From: Hyphomicrobium sp. LHD-15
GTDB taxonomy: Bacteria > Pseudomonadota > Alphaproteobacteria > Rhizobiales > Hyphomicrobiaceae
DNA length: 64,000 bases
Direction of reading: 5' to 3'
NCBI RefSeq assembly: GCF_031157355.1
Contig: NZ_JAVIFT010000001.1
Coordinates: 558,001 to 622,000 of the forward strand
In this document: in pieces, positions 1 through 9,436 of the stretch
How the letters are laid out: every line of letters begins with the position of its first letter
Position numbering within the stretch: the stretch's first letter is position 1
The notes under the pieces: model-generated
The model's database searches: none
Seen by the model: the letters and a program-made list of their open reading frames with translations, nothing else
What the model was told of the DNA's origin: nothing
Translations under genes and position numbers: made by a program

Positions 1-34
1 CCGTGCGAAGAGGCGTGAACGGGATGACCGCGGT

Positions 35-1000
35 TTAGCGCTTGCCCTGGAATGCCGCGGCAATCTGATCGGCGCAAGCCTGGAGCGAGATCAGTCCGCC
101 GCCGACGAGATACCAGCGCACGGGATCGAGATAGACGACCTGCCCCTTCTGCCATGCGGCCGTGCGGGCCACGAGAGGGTTGTCGAGAAGCTCTGCGGCG
201 GGTTGTCCGCCGCGCCCCACCGCGACATCGCGATCGACGACGAACAGCCAATCCGGGTTGGACTTCAGGATCAGCTCGAACGAAACGCCCTGGCCGTGGA
301 TGGCAGTGTCCAAGCCTTCGACAGCGGGCGGAATGCCGAAATCACGGTGCAGCGCACCGAAGCGGGAGCTCGGTCCGTAAGCGCTCATCTTGCCGCCGGT
401 GGTGAGGATGATCAGCCCCTTGCCAGCATTCTCGGACTGCTTGCGCACGCCGGCAATCGCGGCTTCGAGCTTTGCCACGAGCGCTTCGACCTCCGCCTCC
501 TTGCCGAAAATGCGGCCGAGCGTTTTCGCGCGCTCGATCGAGCTTTGCAAATGATCGTTGTCGTTGGTCGACAGATCGATGGCCGGCGCGATTTTCGACA
601 ACTCGCCATATTTCGGCGCCGAGCGGGCCGAGACGATGATGAGATCCGGCTTGGCGGCGTGAATTGCCTCGTAGTCGGGCTCGAACAAGGTTCCGATCTT
701 GACGTAAGCGTCGGCCTTGTATTTCGAAAGGTGCTCGGGCAGCAGCGCGCCGACGACGCCGGTCACTTCGACGCCGATGGCATCGAGCGTTTCGAGAGAG
801 GCGAAATCGAGGACGAGAACGCGCTTCGGGATGGCGGCCAAGGTCGTTTCGCCTTGCGCGTGCTCGACGACAATCGGTTCCGCGCGCGCAGGCGCGCTTC
901 CCACAGCGAGCACGAGCAGCCCGATCAGAGTTGCCGCCGCGAGAAGCGCGCTGATGCCTCGTTCGTTCGTCCAGGTCCGGCGCTGGATTGTACCGATCAC
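35..1000 (-). CDS. Iron-siderophore ABC transporter substrate-binding protein (FatB/CeuE/YclQ type)
   Basis: Binds a ferric siderophore in the periplasm and delivers it to an ABC permease. The GTG start at 1000 is chosen because AGGAG lies 8 nt upstream. Residues 1-40 form a Sec signal peptide ending in APARA. The mature part has the class III (Fe-B12 type) binding-protein pattern: a KRVLVLD strand near residue 60, a GTLFEPDYEAI helix cap, a KPDLIIVS strand and a C-terminal helical lobe. There is no lipobox cysteine. The gene reads towards the left window edge, so the permease and ATPase genes probably lie just outside. The neighbouring AraC regulator and TonB receptor support an iron role. 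A heme or other metal ligand is possible; the exact siderophore cannot be read from sequence. Confidence 0.85.
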   Translation of the reverse strand: MIGTIQRRTWTNERGISALLAAATLIGLLVLAVGSAPARAEPIVVEHAQGETTLAAIPKRVLVLDFASLETLDAIGVEVTGVVGALLPEHLSKYKADAYVKIGTLFEPDYEAIHAAKPDLIIVSARSAPKYGELSKIAPAIDLSTNDNDHLQSSIERAKTLGRIFGKEAEVEALVAKLEAAIAGVRKQSENAGKGLIILTTGGKMSAYGPSSRFGALHRDFGIPPAVEGLDTAIHGQGVSFELILKSNPDWLFVVDRDVAVGRGGQPAAELLDNPLVARTAAWQKGQVVYLDPVRWYLVGGGLISLQACADQIAAAFQGKR

Positions 1001-1131
1001 GTTGCGTGCTCCTTTTCGTGGCGTGCTCTATCCAAAGTCGTTTTGGCGCCACCTTTCGATGAGCGCCACTCTTCCTTCATGGTTGCGATCAGGCCGCGCG
1101 GTTATATGTCTGCCGCGGCTGCGCTCACGGC

Positions 1132-2139
1132 TTAGCGCCTTACGGTTCGCGGCGGCATACCAAATGCGCGGCGGAAGGCGGTGGTAAAATTGGCTGGGTT
1201 CGAATAACCCGCCAGATAGGCGGCCTCGCCGATGCTGACGCCATCCCGTTCCAGCGCATCGCGCGCCTGCTCCAACTTGCGAGCGCGCAGGAAATCGACG
1301 ACCGTCGTCCCGTAGGCGGCCTTGAAGCGTCTTTGCAGCGACGTTGGACTCACGCCCACCTCTTTCGCGATCTCCGTCAGGCACAAGGCTTTGCCGAGGT
1401 TCGCCTCGATGTAGTCGCGTGCGGCACGGGCCTTGTGAGCCTCGCGGGTGTGAAGCCCTTCCGATATCGGGTCCGGCGCATCGCCACGCAGCGTGGTCAC
1501 CGCTTCCGCCACCATCTCGATACTGCGGCTTTCGACGTACATGTCTCGCAAAACAGTGCAGAGGTCCGGGGGATTGAGGATCTGCTCTGCGAGCGCGAGA
1601 AGCCGCGGAGAGGCCTGCCAGGCCGCGTGTGACAAATGCGATGTCGTGAACTGGCGCAGCCGATGCCCGGCGGTGCCTGCCGTCATGTCGTCGAGCCATT
1701 GTCCGTCGACGGACACTGTGACTTTTCGCGTGCGATCGCCCTTGTGCGCGCGGCGCGTCATGAGTTCGTTTTCCGTCAGCATGAGGGCCGCGCAATCCGC
1801 GGCACTCGTGCGCGGATTGCGCCGATCTGCCGCGATAAAGCGGCGATCGCCGATGGAGAAATCGACGAGCCCATCGAGGACGACAAAAAAGGTGAGGTCT
1901 GGCCCCGCCACAAGCTGGGTCGTCATCTCGTGCAGATCACGGATCTCGGTCGCGTGCAGGACGATGCCGGATTTGAGCCGGCACAGCAGGAAACGCCCCT
2001 CGATCGCGGAATCCGACGGCGCGAGATCCGGCCGGATGAAAGTGTGGTCACTGCCGGCGCACCGCATCTGATCGGATATTTCGGCGCAGCTCACCCGCGG
2101 CCTGTCGGATGCCTTGCAGGCGCCCGCGATGTTGCTCAT
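1132..2139 (-). CDS. AraC-family transcriptional regulator, PchR-like
   Basis: A 335-residue regulator with a poorly conserved N-terminal sensing region and a C-terminal AraC/XylS double helix-turn-helix (about residues 235-335). The second-helix signature GEAAYLAGYSNPANFTTAFRR is close to the family pattern. The layout matches siderophore-responsive regulators such as PchR, which sense a ferric siderophore in the cytoplasm and activate receptor genes. It is divergent from the TonB-dependent receptor, with a 233-bp gap that should hold both promoters, and lies just upstream of the siderophore-binding protein on the same strand. Regulation of both is inferred from position only. Confidence 0.85.
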   Translation of the reverse strand: MSNIAGACKASDRPRVSCAEISDQMRCAGSDHTFIRPDLAPSDSAIEGRFLLCRLKSGIVLHATEIRDLHEMTTQLVAGPDLTFFVVLDGLVDFSIGDRRFIAADRRNPRTSAADCAALMLTENELMTRRAHKGDRTRKVTVSVDGQWLDDMTAGTAGHRLRQFTTSHLSHAAWQASPRLLALAEQILNPPDLCTVLRDMYVESRSIEMVAEAVTTLRGDAPDPISEGLHTREAHKARAARDYIEANLGKALCLTEIAKEVGVSPTSLQRRFKAAYGTTVVDFLRARKLEQARDALERDGVSIGEAAYLAGYSNPANFTTAFRRAFGMPPRTVRR

Positions 2140-2372
2140 GGTTCGTGGTCCCCCGAACTCGCCGCGCCTACTCCGTGCGCGCCGCCCCCCGGACAGTCGT
2201 ATGCAGATCCCGGCCGGTTTCTCATGCCTCGCGTCCCAGAGTGCCGCTTCGGCATATGTCTTTGGCGATCACGCAAAGGCCAAGCGGGTGGCTCTCCCCG
2301 GCTTCCAGCTTATAAACTTGAATGTAACAGTCAAGGTTATGCATTCTGACTGGGATCTTTGGGGGATTGGGA

Positions 2373-4529
2373 ATGATCAAAGTTGGACGTGTGTTGTTTG
2401 CAGCCGGCCGGGGGGCCATGGGCTGCGGATTGTCTATCACGGCGCTGATCCTGGCCGCTCCGGGCCTCGCGCACGCGCAGACGGCTTCCGAGAAGAGCTC
2501 GGATGCCCTGCCGCCGATCACGGTCGAGGCCGCGCAACCCTCCAAGGCCAAGAAGAAGAAGGCGTACAAGGCGCCCGCTTCCGCACCCGCGGCCGCTGAA
2601 GCGGAGACGGCGGCAGCCGACCCCTCAAACGAGAGCACCGTGAAGGGGCCGCTCGGCAAGGGCGCCGACGTGACGATCACGTCGAAGGATCTCGACCGGA
2701 CGCAGCCGCAGACCATCCAGAACCTGTATTCGAGCCAAACGGCCGTGACCGCCGGCGGAACGACGCAGGCCAGCACGAAGGTCTATGTGCACGGCATCGA
2801 AGAGACGATGCTCAACGTGCAGATCGACGGCGCACGGCAAGCCCAGCGCAACGGTTTCCATCACAACGGTAACAACGTGATCGACCCCTCCATGCTCAAG
2901 GGCGTCGCGATCGATGCCGGCGCGGCAAGCGCGGATGCCGGCCCGAACGCGCTCGGCGGCGCGATCCGCTACACGACGAAGGACGTCTCGGACCTGCTCA
3001 AGGACGGCCAGAAGCTCGGCGGGTTCGCCGCGCTCTCCTACGACACCAACTCCAGCACCTTCAAGAAATCGGGCTCGGCCTATGGCAAAAGCAACGGGTT
3101 CGAGATCCTGGGCTACGCGTCGGGAGCGGACGGCAATTCCTACGAAGATGGCCACGGAAACACGGTGGCGGCGACCGACGTCGACCTCGTCAACTATCTC
3201 GGAAAGCTGGCCTACGAGTCTCCGGAAGGCCATCGCTTTGCAGTGTCGGGCGAGCATGTCAGCGACGAAGGGCTTCGGCCGTTCCGGACCAACCTCAGCG
3301 TGCTGCACCCAGGCTTTGCGCCGGCGTACGCCGAAACGGAGCGCGACACCTTCACCTTCAAGTACACTTCGACCAAACCGACCGCCTGGTACGATCCGGA
3401 AGTCTCGTTCTACTCGAACGATACCCGCCTCGACCGGCATCGCCCGGCTGGCGTCTGCGGCGTCGCCGTGGCCAGCTTCGGCTGCACGGCGTACGGCGTG
3501 GTCGACATCGAGAGCATCGGCGGCAAGGTGCAGAACACCTTCGTTGTCGGGCCCGGCAAGCTGACCACCGGCGTCGATTTCTACCGCGACGAGACGCACA
3601 CCGTGCATCCGGCCGACATGCACCCGAATTTCGCGGGAAGCTTCGGCGAGACGCTGACGAACTTCGGCGCCTATGCGCAGTATCGCTTCGAGCCGATCGA
3701 GCACCTGCGGGTCTCAACCGGTCTGCGCGCGGATGCCAACCGGCTGGAGGCGGCAGACGGCAGCGAGCACGATACGAGCGGCGTCAGCCCGAACATCTCG
3801 CTCGAGTACGACCTTACGCGGCAGCTAACGGCCAAAGCCTCCTATGGCTACAGCTTCGGCGGCATTCCGCTCTATGAGGCGATCCTGCTCCGACCGAACA
3901 ACCCGGCTTCCTACGATCCCGGGCTCGATCCCCAAAAATCGGAGAGCTACAAGGCTGGCCTCGCCTTCGAGGAAAGCGGCCTCCTGATCGAGGCCAGCTA
4001 CTTCAACACGCGCATCACCGATCCGGTCTGCCCGAGCTGCACCGTGGTCGTGAACGACGGCGATATCGAAACCCGCGGCGTCGACGTGTCGGCCAGATAT
4101 TCCTGGCGGTCGGGCACGATCGGGGCGAACTACATCCATGCCGTCACCGAATTCGATGGCGGTCCACTGTCGCCGACGGCCTGGTACTACGGCACGCCGG
4201 TCGGCGATCAGCTCAAGATCTTCGGTCACTACGAATTCGAGCGCACCGGATTTGCCGTCGGCTTCCTGTCGCAATTCGTATTCGACTACGACGAGCTCGA
4301 GAATTTCCCGGGGCCTGGCGGGGTGATCGGCGTGCTGGAAGGCTATGACGTGCACAACGTCTATGCCCAGTGGGTTCCGAACTTCGCGCCGAGCCTGACT
4401 TTGCGGGCGGATGTTCTCAACGTGTTCGACACCTACTACATCGACCGGGCCAACGCTTTCGGCGGTTCGCTGGTGCCGATCGCGAACCAAGGCAGAACAT
4501 TCCTGCTGTCGGGCAAGGTCGAGTTCTAA
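2373..4529 (+). CDS. TonB-dependent siderophore/heme receptor
   Basis: Outer-membrane gated beta-barrel for a ferric chelate. The ATG at 2373 is preferred over the TTG at 2367 because GGGGGA (2361-2366) then sits 6 nt upstream. A signal peptide ends near LAHAQ. A TonB-box-like segment (PPITVEA) follows, then an unusual Ala/Lys/Pro/Glu-rich linker of about 50 residues before the plug. The plug carries the conserved VYVHGIEE...QIDGARQ and GPNALGGAIRY elements, and the barrel ends in the typical aromatic SGKVEF terminus. The length of about 718 residues is normal for the family. A 12-bp terminator hairpin follows the stop. The ligand is unknown; the plug somewhat resembles heme/hemoglobin receptors, but the FatB-like binding protein favours a siderophore. 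Confidence 0.88.
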   Translation: MIKVGRVLFAAGRGAMGCGLSITALILAAPGLAHAQTASEKSSDALPPITVEAAQPSKAKKKKAYKAPASAPAAAEAETAAADPSNESTVKGPLGKGADVTITSKDLDRTQPQTIQNLYSSQTAVTAGGTTQASTKVYVHGIEETMLNVQIDGARQAQRNGFHHNGNNVIDPSMLKGVAIDAGAASADAGPNALGGAIRYTTKDVSDLLKDGQKLGGFAALSYDTNSSTFKKSGSAYGKSNGFEILGYASGADGNSYEDGHGNTVAATDVDLVNYLGKLAYESPEGHRFAVSGEHVSDEGLRPFRTNLSVLHPGFAPAYAETERDTFTFKYTSTKPTAWYDPEVSFYSNDTRLDRHRPAGVCGVAVASFGCTAYGVVDIESIGGKVQNTFVVGPGKLTTGVDFYRDETHTVHPADMHPNFAGSFGETLTNFGAYAQYRFEPIEHLRVSTGLRADANRLEAADGSEHDTSGVSPNISLEYDLTRQLTAKASYGYSFGGIPLYEAILLRPNNPASYDPGLDPQKSESYKAGLAFEESGLLIEASYFNTRITDPVCPSCTVVVNDGDIETRGVDVSARYSWRSGTIGANYIHAVTEFDGGPLSPTAWYYGTPVGDQLKIFGHYEFERTGFAVGFLSQFVFDYDELENFPGPGGVIGVLEGYDVHNVYAQWVPNFAPSLTLRADVLNVFDTYYIDRANAFGGSLVPIANQGRTFLLSGKVEF

Positions 4530-4595
4530 TCGTGCCCTGATCGAACAAGGGCTTCCACCTGGCCCTGTCAACGAGCTGCCAGGCGGTTGCACTTC

Positions 4596-4633
4596 AGAGA
4601 ACGGCCAGCTTAAAAGGTTGGCCGTTCTCTCTT
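4596..4633 (+). terminator. Rho-independent terminator after the TonB receptor
   Basis: A perfect 12-bp stem (4596-4607 with 4619-4630) encloses an A-rich loop and is followed by TTTGT. It lies 66 nt past the receptor stop and 39 nt before the DUF2218 gene, so that gene may be expressed by partial readthrough. Confidence 0.75.
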
Positions 4634-4671
4634 TGTCAGGCACAAGATTCTCAAACCTCGGAGACTGATGC

Positions 4672-4965
4672 ATGTATTCGGCCGAAGCCCGCGTGACCTC
4701 CGAGAAGGCGAGCCGCTATCTCGTGCAGCTCTGCAAACACTTCGCGCACAAGACCACGGCCGAATACGACGAGACGCAAGGACGGGTCGATTTCCAGCCC
4801 GGGCTTTGCCTGATGACCGCAACCGGAGACGAGTTGCTCGTACGATGCGAGGCAGGAGCCGCTCCGGATCTCGAGCGCATCAAGCACATCGTCGAGGATC
4901 ACATCGTCCGTTTTGGATGGCGCGAGAAGATCGGCATCACCTGGGCCGATTCATCGGCTCGCTAA
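4672..4965 (+). CDS. DUF2218 domain-containing protein
   Basis: A 97-residue soluble protein that is entirely a DUF2218 domain, with the start-proximal pattern TSEKASRYLVQLCKHFAHK and an acidic-histidine core. GGAGACTGATGC precedes the ATG. The family has no established activity but is often encoded beside siderophore receptors and AraC regulators, as here, so a role in intracellular siderophore or iron handling is reasonable. It lies downstream of the receptor on the same strand and is separated from it by a terminator-like hairpin. Convergent with the GGDEF-EAL gene, 27 nt apart. Confidence 0.85.
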   Translation: MYSAEARVTSEKASRYLVQLCKHFAHKTTAEYDETQGRVDFQPGLCLMTATGDELLVRCEAGAAPDLERIKHIVEDHIVRFGWREKIGITWADSSAR

Positions 4966-4992
4966 CGTCTGCCGCGAGACGGAAACGCCCCT

Positions 4993-6945
4993 CTAGCGAA
5001 GGACACCCGTCGCGCGGTGCTCGCTGTCAGGCTCGGCAACACTCACGAGCGTCGCGTGCTCGGCAATGATGTCGTCGATGAACTGCGGCGCGTGGAACAG
5101 GTAGCCCTGGCCGACCCGTATCCGGGTTTTGTTCTTCAAGTAGTCGTTCTCCAAATCGGTCTCGATGCCTTCGGCCACGAGATCGATGCCGAGCGCGGCA
5201 CTCAAGGATTCGACGGCACGCAGAATGCTCTGGCTGCGCGGACGCTGGTGGATCGCCCGAATGAACGATCGATCGAATTTCAGCTCGTCGGCGGTGATGT
5301 CGGCCAACGTCGACAATGAGGAATACCCGGTTCCGAAATCGTCGATCGAGATGCCGATCCCCTTCTCGCGGAGCAACGGCAGGATTTCCGACTGGAACAC
5401 GCCAGCCGCCAAGAGAGATTCCTCCGTGAGCTCCAGCATGAAATTGCGGGTGCGGCCGGTCGCGGAGATCTTCTCGGCGAGCGCCCTCATGAAGACCGGC
5501 TTAGCGGCTTGGGCGGGCGAGACATTGATGCTGTACCTCAAGCCGTCGCCGAAGCAGGCGTCCAGGCTCGGCAGCTTGGCGATCAACTCGTCGAGCACGA
5601 TATTGGCGATGCCATCGAGCAAGCCGAGTTCATTGGCCGACTTCAGGAAGTAGCCTGGCGCGTGAACGACGCCGTGCCGGTCGACCCAGCGGACCAAGGC
5701 TTCGAAGCCAACGATCTCTCTCGTGTGGATGTCGACCTTCGCCTGCAGGACGCATTTGAACTCGCGGTCGTCAAAGGCTGCTCTCAAGCGCCGCTCGAGT
5801 GAAATCCTGTCGGCCAATTTGCGGCCGAGCTCCTGGCTGAAAAATTCGACGCTGCCTTTCGAAGCCAGCTTGGCCTGATACATCGCGGTATCGGCATTGC
5901 GGCGAAGGGTTTCGTAGTCACGGCCGTGCGCGGGAAAGAAAGCGACGCCGATGGAGCCTGTTCCGTCAACCGCGAAACCTTCGATCTCGAACGGAGCCTG
6001 AAGCCTGTCGCGGATGCGGCCGACGAGCGCGACGATCTCTTCTTCCTCGTCGAACGGATCGAGGACAATGACGAACTCGTCGCCGCTGATGCGGCCCAGA
6101 ACATCGGTTTTTCTGACCTCAGCGCGGATCCTGTCGGCAACGCCCTTCAGCAGGGCATCGCCTGCGGCGTGGCCGTGGAAATCGTTGACCCGCTTGAAAT
6201 CATCGAGGTCGATGAAAGCGAGAGCCAGCTTCTCGCCAGGTCTTTTGCGGGCAAGGGCTTCGTCGACCAGCTCCTGGATGCGGGCCCGGTTCGGCAGCCC
6301 CGTCAACTGATCGTGGTTGGCACGGAACGCCAGCGCCTCCTGGCTTACTCTCAGCTGATCCGCGAGATGCTTCAGGCGGGTGCTTTCAGCCTCGGTTTGA
6401 TGCGCGTTGCGCGCTGCGAACGCGTGCGAGGCCAAGACCGAGAATTTACGCGCGAGCGTGACATGCGACCGGTCGAAGCCGGCGCAACCGTGCGTGCGGA
6501 GCAACATGAGAAGGCCGCGGCGATCGCGGACGGCGAGCGGCAGATAAAGCGCGGACTGCGTTCTTTCGAGGCAGGCATCGGCCTCGGGGGGCCAATCCTC
6601 GGTTCCTTCGGTCGAGAGCGTGGTGACGATGCGCCCGCTCAGTACCTTGGCGATGAGGCTGCTCGATTTCCAGCGTGACCCGACCAGGGCGGGGGCGTTG
6701 GAAGCCGCACACTCCAACAGGCTTTCGTCGTTGTCTTCCTGAATCAGGACGATGGCGTGAGAGGCCTTGAAGATCGGCAACAGATCGGAAAAAACGCCCG
6801 CGAACGGATCGGCATCGCCGTCTACGCACAGCAGCGCATCGAGGGCCCTGAGCAGCACGTTGGCGTGCGCAGTCTCGGTCTGGAGCATGTCAAGCTCGCG
6901 CCGCATACCGACCAGCGTCTCGCGCAGCTCCTCCGATCCCTCCAT
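4993..6945 (-). CDS. GAF-GGDEF-EAL cyclic-di-GMP turnover protein
   Basis: A 650-residue cytoplasmic signalling protein. A short N-terminal helix precedes a GAF-like sensor (about 30-175), then a GGDEF domain (about 205-370) whose signature is SGDEF at 287-291, so the first Gly is replaced. An EAL domain follows, with FEALVRW at 414-420, DDFG at 535-538, Lys556 and AEGIE at 591-595. The EAL catalytic set looks intact, although the usual QPI strand at its start reads QAK. Serine at the first signature position is tolerated in some active cyclases, so dual activity is possible and phosphodiesterase activity most likely. The gene starts 6 nt after the upstream FIST gene ends, so the two are co-transcribed and the FIST protein may supply the input signal. 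Confidence 0.9.
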   Translation of the reverse strand: MEGSEELRETLVGMRRELDMLQTETAHANVLLRALDALLCVDGDADPFAGVFSDLLPIFKASHAIVLIQEDNDESLLECAASNAPALVGSRWKSSSLIAKVLSGRIVTTLSTEGTEDWPPEADACLERTQSALYLPLAVRDRRGLLMLLRTHGCAGFDRSHVTLARKFSVLASHAFAARNAHQTEAESTRLKHLADQLRVSQEALAFRANHDQLTGLPNRARIQELVDEALARKRPGEKLALAFIDLDDFKRVNDFHGHAAGDALLKGVADRIRAEVRKTDVLGRISGDEFVIVLDPFDEEEEIVALVGRIRDRLQAPFEIEGFAVDGTGSIGVAFFPAHGRDYETLRRNADTAMYQAKLASKGSVEFFSQELGRKLADRISLERRLRAAFDDREFKCVLQAKVDIHTREIVGFEALVRWVDRHGVVHAPGYFLKSANELGLLDGIANIVLDELIAKLPSLDACFGDGLRYSINVSPAQAAKPVFMRALAEKISATGRTRNFMLELTEESLLAAGVFQSEILPLLREKGIGISIDDFGTGYSSLSTLADITADELKFDRSFIRAIHQRPRSQSILRAVESLSAALGIDLVAEGIETDLENDYLKNKTRIRVGQGYLFHAPQFIDDIIAEHATLVSVAEPDSEHRATGVLR

Positions 6946-6951
6946 GGGTGC

Positions 6952-8178
6952 CTACCGACCAAAAGCAATGGCGGAAATCATCAGATTGCCGTGCGCATTG
7001 CGGTCGAGCACGAGGCCTTGCTCGCCGAAGGTGAAACAGCCGATGAACGGCATGCCCTCGAAGCTATCGGTAATCGCCTTCGAGACTTTGTCCATCTGCT
7101 CGTCAATAGCGAGCTTGCAGCCGGCGCAATAGACGACGAGACCGCCGGCGAGGTTTTCGAGACCGCCCGGTATTCCCGCTGCCGCAGCGGTTGCGACCTT
7201 ACCCGCTCGCTCGACGAGCCGGGTCTTGTCGCCGCGCATGCTGTACAGGCGCGTTCCCTCTTCGATATCGGCGAAGGTGGACAGCGTGCCGGTGTCGGTG
7301 ACCTGATTGGGATGCACGACGAGAAAGTAAGTCACGTCCTCGATCTTGCCGGCATCGATGCCGAGCGGATGCATGGTCGTGTCGGTCAGGATGCTTCCGC
7401 TTTTGCCCAGCTTTTCCGACAAACGTCCGCCGAGCCAGCGGTTGTAGACTTCGGCGGCCGGTTCTCCGTCGATCGAGATGATCTCCCGCCCGCGCGACTG
7501 CGTGACGATGCCGCTATCGCCGGCTGCTCCGTAGCCAACCTTGGTGACGACGCCGCTCGGGCCGCTCGGCTCGTAACCGCCCTGGAACGCGAAGCCGATG
7601 CCGCCCGACGAGAACAGTACCCCCACGACCAGACCGTCGGCGATCACACCGTCCGGCCCGAGCTGGCGCCACTTTCCGGCAACAGCATTGTCGGCGGCGC
7701 TGCCGCCAATGATCGGGCAGCGATCACCGACAACGCGACGAAGGCCCGCTATGACAGCTTCTTCCTGGCCGGGCGCCTGATAGATCCAGATCAGTTCCGG
7801 AAGCTCTCCAGCACATCCCGCGTCATCGAGCGCGGCGTGAAGAGCGCGCTCGGCACAGTCCTCAACATCGCCGGTGAGCTTGACGGAGGCGACGCCATAG
7901 TCGCCGTCGTGATCCTCGATCAGCAGCACGCCGATGGAACCCGCGCCGCCGAGGCCGGCTTCGCTCATGGCGCCGCCACACGACGTACCGCCCAAGAAAG
8001 CGGCTTCCGGAAAGCGGAGCTTGAGAGAGCGGAAGATCTCCTGGTCGTCGTGATCGGCATCGTAAAAGATGCAGGCGAGATCAGGCTTGATGGCCGCCGC
8101 TTCGATCTTCGCGGACAAATCCGACAGGACCTGGCTGGTTGATGCGCCCGCCGAGATGAACGACTTTACTGATACCAT
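6952..8178 (-). CDS. FIST-domain sensory protein
   Basis: A 408-residue protein with an N-terminal FIST domain (about 30-220, with GGTSCGGAMSEAG) and a C-terminal FIST_C domain (about 225-375). FIST domains are thought to bind small ligands such as amino acids and often accompany cyclic-di-GMP or chemotaxis proteins; no enzyme activity is known. No transmembrane segment or signal peptide is visible, so it should act in the cytoplasm. It is the first gene of a two-gene operon with the GAF-GGDEF-EAL protein, with only 6 nt between them. The ligand cannot be predicted. Confidence 0.88.
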   Translation of the reverse strand: MVSVKSFISAGASTSQVLSDLSAKIEAAAIKPDLACIFYDADHDDQEIFRSLKLRFPEAAFLGGTSCGGAMSEAGLGGAGSIGVLLIEDHDGDYGVASVKLTGDVEDCAERALHAALDDAGCAGELPELIWIYQAPGQEEAVIAGLRRVVGDRCPIIGGSAADNAVAGKWRQLGPDGVIADGLVVGVLFSSGGIGFAFQGGYEPSGPSGVVTKVGYGAAGDSGIVTQSRGREIISIDGEPAAEVYNRWLGGRLSEKLGKSGSILTDTTMHPLGIDAGKIEDVTYFLVVHPNQVTDTGTLSTFADIEEGTRLYSMRGDKTRLVERAGKVATAAAAGIPGGLENLAGGLVVYCAGCKLAIDEQMDKVSKAITDSFEGMPFIGCFTFGEQGLVLDRNAHGNLMISAIAFGR

Positions 8179-8310
8179 CTGCTACGCCGACCAATATTTA
8201 TGTTATGGCGGATAGAGATAGTTGCAATCCGTTAAGATCCGATGAGAGCGGGCTGTAGATATCTTTTTATTGACCATAAGATTCGACATGAAAAGTGATT
8301 TTGGGTCGAA

Positions 8311-8748
8311 CTAGAGGCCAGCCGCCACCTCGTTTTCGGCCTTTTTGGAAAGAACCACGGATGTTTCGTCGACGCCGAAGGCTTGCTTAACGGCCTCGCG
8401 GATCTCGGTTTCGATCGCTTCGCGCTCTTCCGGCGGCAGGGCCTTCAGGCTCTCTTCATCGAGATCCTTGGACTTCAAGATCTGCGCGCGCAATTTTTCC
8501 TCGGGGGTCATCTGGGCCCATTCCAGAAACTCCCGGGCAACGGCCTCATTGGCTGCGCGCATATCGTCCCGGCTCTGCTGGGAGACCAAAATGGTGGATC
8601 GGCCGCGGGAGGGCGTGCCTTCGCTGCGGGCGGACGCCCCTTCTTCGGCCAGCAAGCTTGCCTCGAAGGCGGATGCGTCCGCCTTTCCCCGCTGCAACGG
8701 CTGATCGAAGGTTTTGAGTTCGAGATTGATCCCCTGGCCAATTCGCAT
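8311..8748 (-). CDS. Small protein of unknown function
   Basis: The 145-residue frame is read from the ATG at 8748, chosen because AAGGAG lies 7 nt upstream; an upstream in-frame ATG at 8778 lacks a ribosome-binding site. The first 70 residues are low-complexity and polar. The C-terminal half is charged and helical with the pattern MTPEEKLRAQILKSKDLDEE...PPEEREAIETEI, a helix-turn-helix-like acidic motif seen in many small Hyphomicrobiales proteins. No signal peptide, membrane segment or catalytic motif is visible. It is transcribed towards the FIST/GGDEF operon with a 132-nt gap. Function unknown. Confidence 0.65.
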   Translation of the reverse strand: MRIGQGINLELKTFDQPLQRGKADASAFEASLLAEEGASARSEGTPSRGRSTILVSQQSRDDMRAANEAVAREFLEWAQMTPEEKLRAQILKSKDLDEESLKALPPEEREAIETEIREAVKQAFGVDETSVVLSKKAENEVAAGL

Positions 8749-8965
8749 CGCCGTCTCCTTGAATGATGGAGACTCCATAGCGCAGGAGGTGTGCTCGAAG
8801 CTTGTAGCCCTTTTCCTGCGGGCTAGAGGGCGTCCGGAGGGCCGAAATTACGTGCCGCACCCCTTGCGACGGATGCGACACCGCTCTCTTGGGTTGACCG
8901 TTTGTTCCTAAATTGTCCGTTGGACATGGCCGTCAAATCGGCTAGAAACCCATGCTTTCCCGGTC

Positions 8966-9039
8966 GCGGGTGTAGCTCAATGGTAGAGCAGCAGCCTTCC
9001 AAGCTGAATACGTGGGTTCGATTCCCATCACCCGCTCCA
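8966..9039 (+). tRNA. tRNA-Gly (anticodon UCC)
   Basis: A 74-nt cloverleaf with encoded CCA. The acceptor stem GCGGGTG pairs with CACCCGC, the D arm is GCTC-AATGGTA-GAGC, the anticodon loop CTTCCAA gives TCC, and the T arm TGGGTTCGATTCCCA carries the TTCGA loop. It decodes GGA (and GGG by wobble). No tRNA cluster or integrated element is visible beside it. Confidence 0.96.
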
Positions 9040-9436
9040 ATTTCCAATTGATCGGCCCAGTCTATTCGGCCTATTCGGCGCCCGCCTCTCCTCTCCAATC
9101 TTAGCGCTGCTTCTGTCGCGATCTCTGCCAAGGGATCGCGAGGCTCGTTGCGCGCCCGCGCTTGATATCCGGCTCGAGCAGTCGGCAGGTACGCCTCTGG
9201 CAAATCTCGAAATTCACACTCCAGCGCCATGCAGGCCGCGGCCCTGAGCTTGAAAAACGAAAAGCTTATTCAGAAAAACATATGAAAAATCAGTCTAATA
9301 GGCATGTAAACTAATTGCTTCATGGGGCGCATGGCCCTCGGCAGAGTTTGATCTACCGCAAGTTCTTCTGCACTCGGGCCGCTCCCAAGTGCGCGTGGCG
9401 GGACAGTTGAACCGGACTTTGCACGAGGGATCAAAA
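9040..9436. other. Intergenic region before the first sulfonate-type ABC operon
   Basis: About 400 bases without a convincing gene. The first 200 bases are GC-rich with no recognisable element. The stretch 9250-9330 is AT-rich and is the likely promoter zone. It contains GCTTATTCAGAA at 9264-9275, a 12-mer that recurs at 36724-36735 upstream of the AprA-like gene and resembles half of a CysB-type site. Confidence 0.5.

Noticed and set aside
2320-2346. Imperfect dyad GAATGTAAC...GTTATGCATTC before the TonB receptor, considered as an iron-regulator box
   Set aside because: The arms differ by a two-base insertion and do not match a Fur, RirA or Irr box that I can defend.
8823-9230. Leftward open frame of 135 codons covering the tRNA-Gly region
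   Set aside because: It runs antisense through the tRNA gene, has no ribosome-binding site and its sequence is low in conserved features; the tRNA explains the region.
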